DNA from: Microbacterium esteraromaticum
GTDB taxonomy: Bacteria; Actinomycetota; Actinomycetes; Actinomycetales; Microbacteriaceae
DNA: 64,000 nt
Assembly: GCF_016907315.1 (NCBI RefSeq)
Contig: NZ_JAFBBS010000001.1
Coordinates: forward strand, 3,175,726-3,239,725
Direction: 5' to 3'
The notes beneath the pieces were generated by a model. It was not told where the DNA came from. It did not search any database and was given only the letters and a program-made list of their open reading frames with translations. Positions 60,237 to 64,000 of this stretch are shown in pieces. The translations under genes and the position numbers were made by a program. The stretch's first letter is position 1, and every line of letters starts with the position of its first letter.

Positions 60237-61124
60237 ATGGATCTTCAGCAGCTCCGCTACGTCGTCGAGGTCGCATCGACCGAGAGCTTCACCCGTGCCG
60301 CCGAGCGATGCTTCGTGACGCAGTCCGCGCTGAGCCACCAGATCGCCGCGCTCGAGCGGGAGCTCGACCAGCGCCTCTTCATCCGTTCGAGTCGTGGCGT
60401 ACGGCCCACCGAAGCGGGAGTCGCCTTCCTGCACCATGCCCGTATCGCCGTCTCGGCGGCAGCTGCGGCACGGGAGGATGCCGTCGCCGCGAGTGGCCGA
60501 GTCGTGGGGATCCTGAGAATCGGGGTGATCCCGACGGTGGCAGCCGTCGACCTCCCGGAAGTCATAGCAGGATTCCGTGCGATGCATCCCGAGGTGCGGG
60601 TGGAGCTGACCATGGGCAACAGCGACACGTTGATCGCCGACGTGCGCGGTGACGCGGTCGACGTCGCCTTTCTCGGCCTGCGTGCCGACATCGAGCCCTC
60701 CGGCGTCGGTCACCGCCTGCTGGGCCGAGAGCGGCTTGTGGCCGTCATGCCGCCGGGGCATGCCTTGGCTGACCGCGAAGAGATCCGACTCGTCGACATC
60801 GCCGACGAAACCTTCGCCGACTTCCCCGCAGGTACGTCGGGCAGGGCGCAGAGCGACCTGGCCTTCTCCTCCGCCGGTCTGAGCCGGGACGTCGCCTTCG
60901 AAGCGGGTTCCGCCGAGCTGCTTCTCGGTCTCGTGGCGGCGGGACTCGCCGTCTCGCTTCTCGCTCCTGGCGTCGTCGCCCGTTCCTCGGCAGACGTGTG
61001 CGCCATCACGGTCGCAGATGGCCCGCTGCGCGCCGAGCACATCGTCTGGCACGGGCAGCAACCGCGCGCCGTCGCCCGCGCCTTCCTCGCCGACTTCGGC
61101 AGGGCGAACCCCGCGCAGACGTGA
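60237..61124 (+). CDS. LysR family transcriptional regulator
   Basis: A 295-residue LysR protein: HTH at residues 1-60 (MDLQQLRYVVEVASTESFTR, then RCFVTQSALSHQIAALEREL) and a periplasmic-binding-protein-like effector domain from about 90 (LRIGVIPTVAAVDLPEVIAG). It probably activates the divergent EamA exporter in response to an exported metabolite. The transcript ends in a strong hairpin overlapping its stop codon. Confidence 0.92.
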   Translation: MDLQQLRYVVEVASTESFTRAAERCFVTQSALSHQIAALERELDQRLFIRSSRGVRPTEAGVAFLHHARIAVSAAAAAREDAVAASGRVVGILRIGVIPTVAAVDLPEVIAGFRAMHPEVRVELTMGNSDTLIADVRGDAVDVAFLGLRADIEPSGVGHRLLGRERLVAVMPPGHALADREEIRLVDIADETFADFPAGTSGRAQSDLAFSSAGLSRDVAFEAGSAELLLGLVAAGLAVSLLAPGVVARSSADVCAITVADGPLRAEHIVWHGQQPRAVARAFLADFGRANPAQT

Positions 61125-61161
61125 GAAGCGGGTTCGGAACAGGATTCCGAACCCGCTTCTC
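61123..61161. terminator. Bidirectional terminator between lysR and glpK
   Basis: GAGAAGCGGGTTCGGAA (61123-61139) and TTCCGAACCCGCTTCTC (61145-61161) form a perfect 17-bp stem around CAGGA. It starts in the lysR stop codon and ends 12 bp before the glpK stop, so it can serve both convergent genes. Confidence 0.85.
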
Positions 61162-61173
61162 CGTGACCTGGGG

Positions 61174-62688
61174 TCAGTTCACGTCGGCGTCGACCCAGTC
61201 CATCGACTTGGTGACAGCCTTGCGCCACTGACGCAGCAGGCGGTCGCGCTCGGCCTCGTCCATGGTCGGCTCCCAGCGCTTGTCCTCCTGCCAGTTGGCC
61301 GACAGGTCGTCGAGCCCGCTCCAGAAGCCCACAGCCAGGCCCGCGGCGTACGCCGCCCCGAGCGCGGTGGTCTCCGCGACCACGGGACGCACGACGGGGA
61401 CGCCCAGCACATCAGCCTGGAACTGCATGAGGGCGTCGTTGGAGACCATGCCGCCATCGACCTTCAGCTCCGACAGGTCGACACCAGCATCCGCGTTCAC
61501 CGCGTCCAGCACATCACGCGTCTGGAAGGCGACGGCCTCGAGAGCCGCACGCGCGATGTGATTCCGGTTCGAGTAACGGGTCAGGCCGACGATCGCGCCT
61601 CGGGCGTCGGGGCGCCAGTACGGGGCGAACAGCCCGGAGAACGCCGGCACGATGTACACGCCGCCGTTGTCGTCGACCTGACGCGCGAGGTCCTCGACCT
61701 CGGGAGCCGAGCTGATGATCCCGAGCTGGTCGCGCAGCCACTGGATCAGCGATCCGGTCACGGCGATCGAACCTTCGAGCGCGTAGTGCGTCGGGCCGTC
61801 ACCGAGCTTGTAGCCGACCGTCGTGAGCAGGCCGTTCTTCGAGTGCACCACCTCTTCACCGGTGTTGAAGATGAGGAAGCAGCCGGTGCCGTACGTGTTC
61901 TTGCTCTCGCCCTTGTCGAACGCAGCCTGACCGAACGTCGCCGCCTGCTGGTCGCCGAGGATGCCCGCGATGGGCGTCTCGCGCAGCAGTGACGAGTCCT
62001 CAGCCGCTCCGTAGACCTCCGACGACGAGCGGATCTCGGGCATCATCGAGCGCGGCACGCCGAAAGCCTCGAGGATGTCGTCACGCCACTCGAGGGTCTC
62101 GAGGTCCATGAACATGGTGCGCGATGCGTTGGTCACATCGGTCGCGTGCACGCCGCCGTCGACGCCGCCGGTGAGGTTCCAGAGCACCCAGCAGTCAGTG
62201 GTGCCGAACATGAGATCGCCGGCCTCGGCCTTCTCACGTGCGCCCTCGACGTTCTCGAGGATCCACGCGATCTTCGTGCCGGAGAAGTAGGTCGCCAGCG
62301 GCAGGCCGACGATCGACTTGAACCGCTCCACGCCGCCGTCGGCCGCCAGGCGGTCGACGATCTCCTGCGTGCGGGTGTCCTGCCAGACGATCGCGTTGTA
62401 GACCGGCTGGCCCGTGTTCCTGTCCCAGACGACAGCGGTCTCGCGCTGGTTGGTGATGCCCACCGCGGCGATGTCGTAGCGGGTGAGGTCGGCGCGGCTC
62501 AGAGCGAGGCCGATGACCTCCTGCACGTTGCGCCAGATCTCCGACGCGTCGTGCTCCACCCAGCCCGCTTTGGGCAGGATCTGCTCGTGCTCCTTCTGAC
62601 CGGTGGCGATGATGCTGCCCTTGCGGTCGAAGATGATGGCACGACTCGACGTGGTGCCCTGGTCGATAGCGATGATGTAGTCAGCCAT
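61174..62688 (-). CDS. glpK: Glycerol kinase
   Basis: A 504-residue FGGY-family kinase that traps glycerol as glycerol-3-phosphate. The ATP site [15 protein letters not shown] is at residues 7-21; [20 protein letters not shown] (in two parts near 78-97) and the FGGY signature region [17 protein letters not shown] (near 325) are present. AAAGGAG precedes the ATG. It lies 27 bp downstream of glpF, giving a glpF-glpK operon. Confidence 0.98.
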   Translation of the reverse strand: MADYIIAIDQGTTSSRAIIFDRKGSIIATGQKEHEQILPKAGWVEHDASEIWRNVQEVIGLALSRADLTRYDIAAVGITNQRETAVVWDRNTGQPVYNAIVWQDTRTQEIVDRLAADGGVERFKSIVGLPLATYFSGTKIAWILENVEGAREKAEAGDLMFGTTDCWVLWNLTGGVDGGVHATDVTNASRTMFMDLETLEWRDDILEAFGVPRSMMPEIRSSSEVYGAAEDSSLLRETPIAGILGDQQAATFGQAAFDKGESKNTYGTGCFLIFNTGEEVVHSKNGLLTTVGYKLGDGPTHYALEGSIAVTGSLIQWLRDQLGIISSAPEVEDLARQVDDNGGVYIVPAFSGLFAPYWRPDARGAIVGLTRYSNRNHIARAALEAVAFQTRDVLDAVNADAGVDLSELKVDGGMVSNDALMQFQADVLGVPVVRPVVAETTALGAAYAAGLAVGFWSGLDDLSANWQEDKRWEPTMDEAERDRLLRQWRKAVTKSMDWVDADVN

Positions 62689-62715
62689 TGTTTTCTCCTT
62701 TGAAATCGAAGCGGA

Positions 62716-63468
62716 TCAGGCGAGGCTCAGCAGCGCGGGGGCGGCGAGCGCGGCGATCGCGCCGCCGATCAGCGGGCCGACCACCGGTACCCAGGAGTAC
62801 GACCAGTCGCTGGAGCCCTTGCCCTTGATCGGGAGGATGGCGTGCGCGATGCGGGGTCCGAGGTCGCGGGCGGGGTTGATGGCGTATCCGGTGGGGCCAC
62901 CGAGGGAGGCGCCGATTCCGACGACGAGCAGTGCGACGGGCAGAGCGGTCAGCGGTCCGAGGCCGCCGGGCGTTCCGACCTCGATGTCGCCGTAGTCGGC
63001 GAACGCGAAGATGATGAAGACCAGCACGAACGTGCCCACGATCTCCGTCACGAGGTTCCAGCCGTACGACCGGATGGCGGGGCCGGTCGAGAACACGCCG
63101 AGCTTGTTGGCGGCCTCCGGCTCCTCATCGAAGTGCTGCTTGTACGCGAGCCATACGACGACGGCACCGACGATCGCACCGAGGAGTTCGGCAGCGGTCG
63201 CCACGAGGAACGCCGTGAAGGTGATCTTGCCGGCGATCAGCAGTCCGATGCCGACGGCGGGGTTCAGGATCGCACCGGAGTAGGCGGAGGCGAGCACACC
63301 CGCGAACACCGCGAGTCCCCATCCCCAGTTGACCATGAGGAATCCGCCGGCGTAGCCCTTGTTCTTCGCGAGCGCGACGTTCGCGACCACACCGCATCCG
63401 AGCAGGATCAGCATGGCCGTTCCCACGAACTCGGAGAGGAAGTACAGCCCGAGATTGACATCAGTCAT
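62716..63468 (-). CDS. glpF: Glycerol uptake facilitator (aquaglyceroporin)
   Basis: A 250-residue MIP channel with six TM helices. The two pore motifs are NPAVG (about residues 69-73) and NPARDLGPR (about 199-207); the Asp after the second NPAR is the glycerol-channel marker that separates aquaglyceroporins from water channels. It admits glycerol that GlpK then phosphorylates. Confidence 0.95.
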   Translation of the reverse strand: MTDVNLGLYFLSEFVGTAMLILLGCGVVANVALAKNKGYAGGFLMVNWGWGLAVFAGVLASAYSGAILNPAVGIGLLIAGKITFTAFLVATAAELLGAIVGAVVVWLAYKQHFDEEPEAANKLGVFSTGPAIRSYGWNLVTEIVGTFVLVFIIFAFADYGDIEVGTPGGLGPLTALPVALLVVGIGASLGGPTGYAINPARDLGPRIAHAILPIKGKGSSDWSYSWVPVVGPLIGGAIAALAAPALLSLA

Positions 63469-63487
63469 GTCTTCATTGACCTTTTGT

Positions 63488-63513
63488 GCGCATGTGCTCT
63501 CCCCCAGCGCATG
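63488..63513. repeat. Pair of GCGCATG repeats upstream of glpF
   Basis: GCGCATG occurs at 63488-63494 and again at 63507-63513, starts 19 bp apart (about two helical turns). Each is part of a near-palindrome (GCGCATGTGC, GCGCATGC). The site lies 20-45 bp upstream of glpF and could bind a regulator of the glycerol genes. Confidence 0.35.
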
Positions 63514-63555
63514 CAGTGAGTGAGGTTACGTCGTGAGGAGACGACGGTCTGTGCT

Positions 63556-64000
63556 TCAGTCGTTCTGGTGCGACGGAAGCGCGGGAAGTTCGAGGCCGTG
63601 GCGTTCGTTGAGCAGTGCTCGCGTGTCGTCGAGCTCCGCGGCCCGGCGATCGGCGTCCCAGCCGAGCAACGGGGCCATGGCATCCGCCAACTCCACAAGC
63701 GTGGAGGTGTCGACATCGCCGGTGAACGCGAGACTGGTGCGACGCAGCACGACATCCTGCAGGCGGACGGCGTGCTCGCGCTCGACCATCCAGGCGAGTT
63801 CGCGCGTCGACAGGTCCCCGCCGGCCAGCGGGGCGTCATCACCCGACGTGATGAACTGCCACACGTCGGCCGCGTGAGTGCCGTACCGCGTCAGCAGCCG
63901 CTCGGCGCGTTCGCCGGCGCCGGCGAGGTTCTGCTCGATCCAGCTGTGCCTGGCGCGTGCGGTGCGGGGGAAACCATTGCCGCCGCCGATCGCGCGACCG
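63556..64000 (-). CDS. glpD: Glycerol-3-phosphate dehydrogenase, C-terminal part (gene runs off the right edge)
   Basis: The minus-strand frame is open from the window edge to the stop at 63556 (148 codons). It reads GNGFPRTARARHSWIEQNLA, later YGTHAADVWQFI, then LAWMVEREHAVRLQDVVLRR and a C-terminal helix, which is the DAO C-terminal domain of respiratory glycerol-3-phosphate dehydrogenases. The FAD domain lies outside the window. With glpF and glpK it completes the uptake and oxidation route of glycerol. The 87 bp between it and glpF hold the repeat pair and probably a promoter. Confidence 0.85.
   Translation of the reverse strand, partial: GRAIGGGNGFPRTARARHSWIEQNLAGAGERAERLLTRYGTHAADVWQFITSGDDAPLAGGDLSTRELAWMVEREHAVRLQDVVLRRTSLAFTGDVDTSTLVELADAMAPLLGWDADRRAAELDDTRALLNERHGLELPALPSHQND

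Noticed and set aside
1..64000. CRISPR arrays, toxin-antitoxin modules, prophage genes, SRP 4.5S RNA near ffh/ftsY
   Set aside because: I scanned for regularly spaced repeats, paired small genes, phage structural or integrase genes and an SRP RNA fold and saw none that could be supported.

Overview
The window is high-GC chromosomal DNA of an actinobacterium, most likely a Microbacterium or close Microbacteriaceae relative. This rests on codon and base composition, the conserved murA / ddl / thiL / recG / coaD / rpmF / rnc / mutM / smc / ftsY / ffh order, TANNNT-type -10 boxes placed 6-8 nt before ATG codons (leaderless transcripts), and protein sequences typical of that family. No prophage, CRISPR array, rRNA or large biosynthetic cluster is visible.

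Layout, left to right. Bases 1-588 hold the N-terminus of a membrane-anchored molybdopterin oxidoreductase. Bases 670-2260 form a small resistance island: a Cmx-type drug exporter with a probable leader-peptide attenuator, flanked by outward-facing remnants of IS481-family transposases. Bases 2792-9564 encode an ABC exporter with two FtsX-like permeases and two ATPases. Bases 9544-24709 are a mosaic of stress and metabolic genes: PRC-barrel protein, pirin, AhpD-like protein, MsrA, amino acid permease, an Lrp regulator divergent from a trans-sulfuration-type enzyme, PepN, two identical tRNA-Glu(CTC) genes around an LLM oxidoreductase, and an ArsR / MFS / SDR operon. Bases 24769-28149 carry a PadR-controlled membrane protein and an ECF sigma operon with a DUF4349 protein.

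The core block starts at 28241: a manganese (yybP-ykoY) riboswitch and terC, a leucine leader peptide and leuCD, then murA-plsC-gpsA-ddl, a DUF3515 lipoprotein, thiL, rsmD, recG, coaD, yceD-rpmF-rnc-mutM. A minus-strand accessory block (43343-48803: GNAT, ABC exporter, tandem two-domain GNATs, two small ORFs) separates mutM from smc. smc and ftsY are followed by a DUF2004-like gene, a truncated VOC gene, lipAB, a TetR gene, a membrane protein / ECF sigma pair and ffh. The window ends with a DMT exporter and divergent LysR regulator, then the glycerol genes glpK, glpF and the C-terminus of glpD.

The most interesting content is regulatory. Three leader-controlled genes (cmx, terC, leuC) can each be given an explicit RNA mechanism from the sequence, and several regulator genes have perfect palindromes beside their own promoters. 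I found no convincing wholly new biological system; the best candidates for undescribed biology are the small-ORF / tandem-GNAT operon and the cmx leader.
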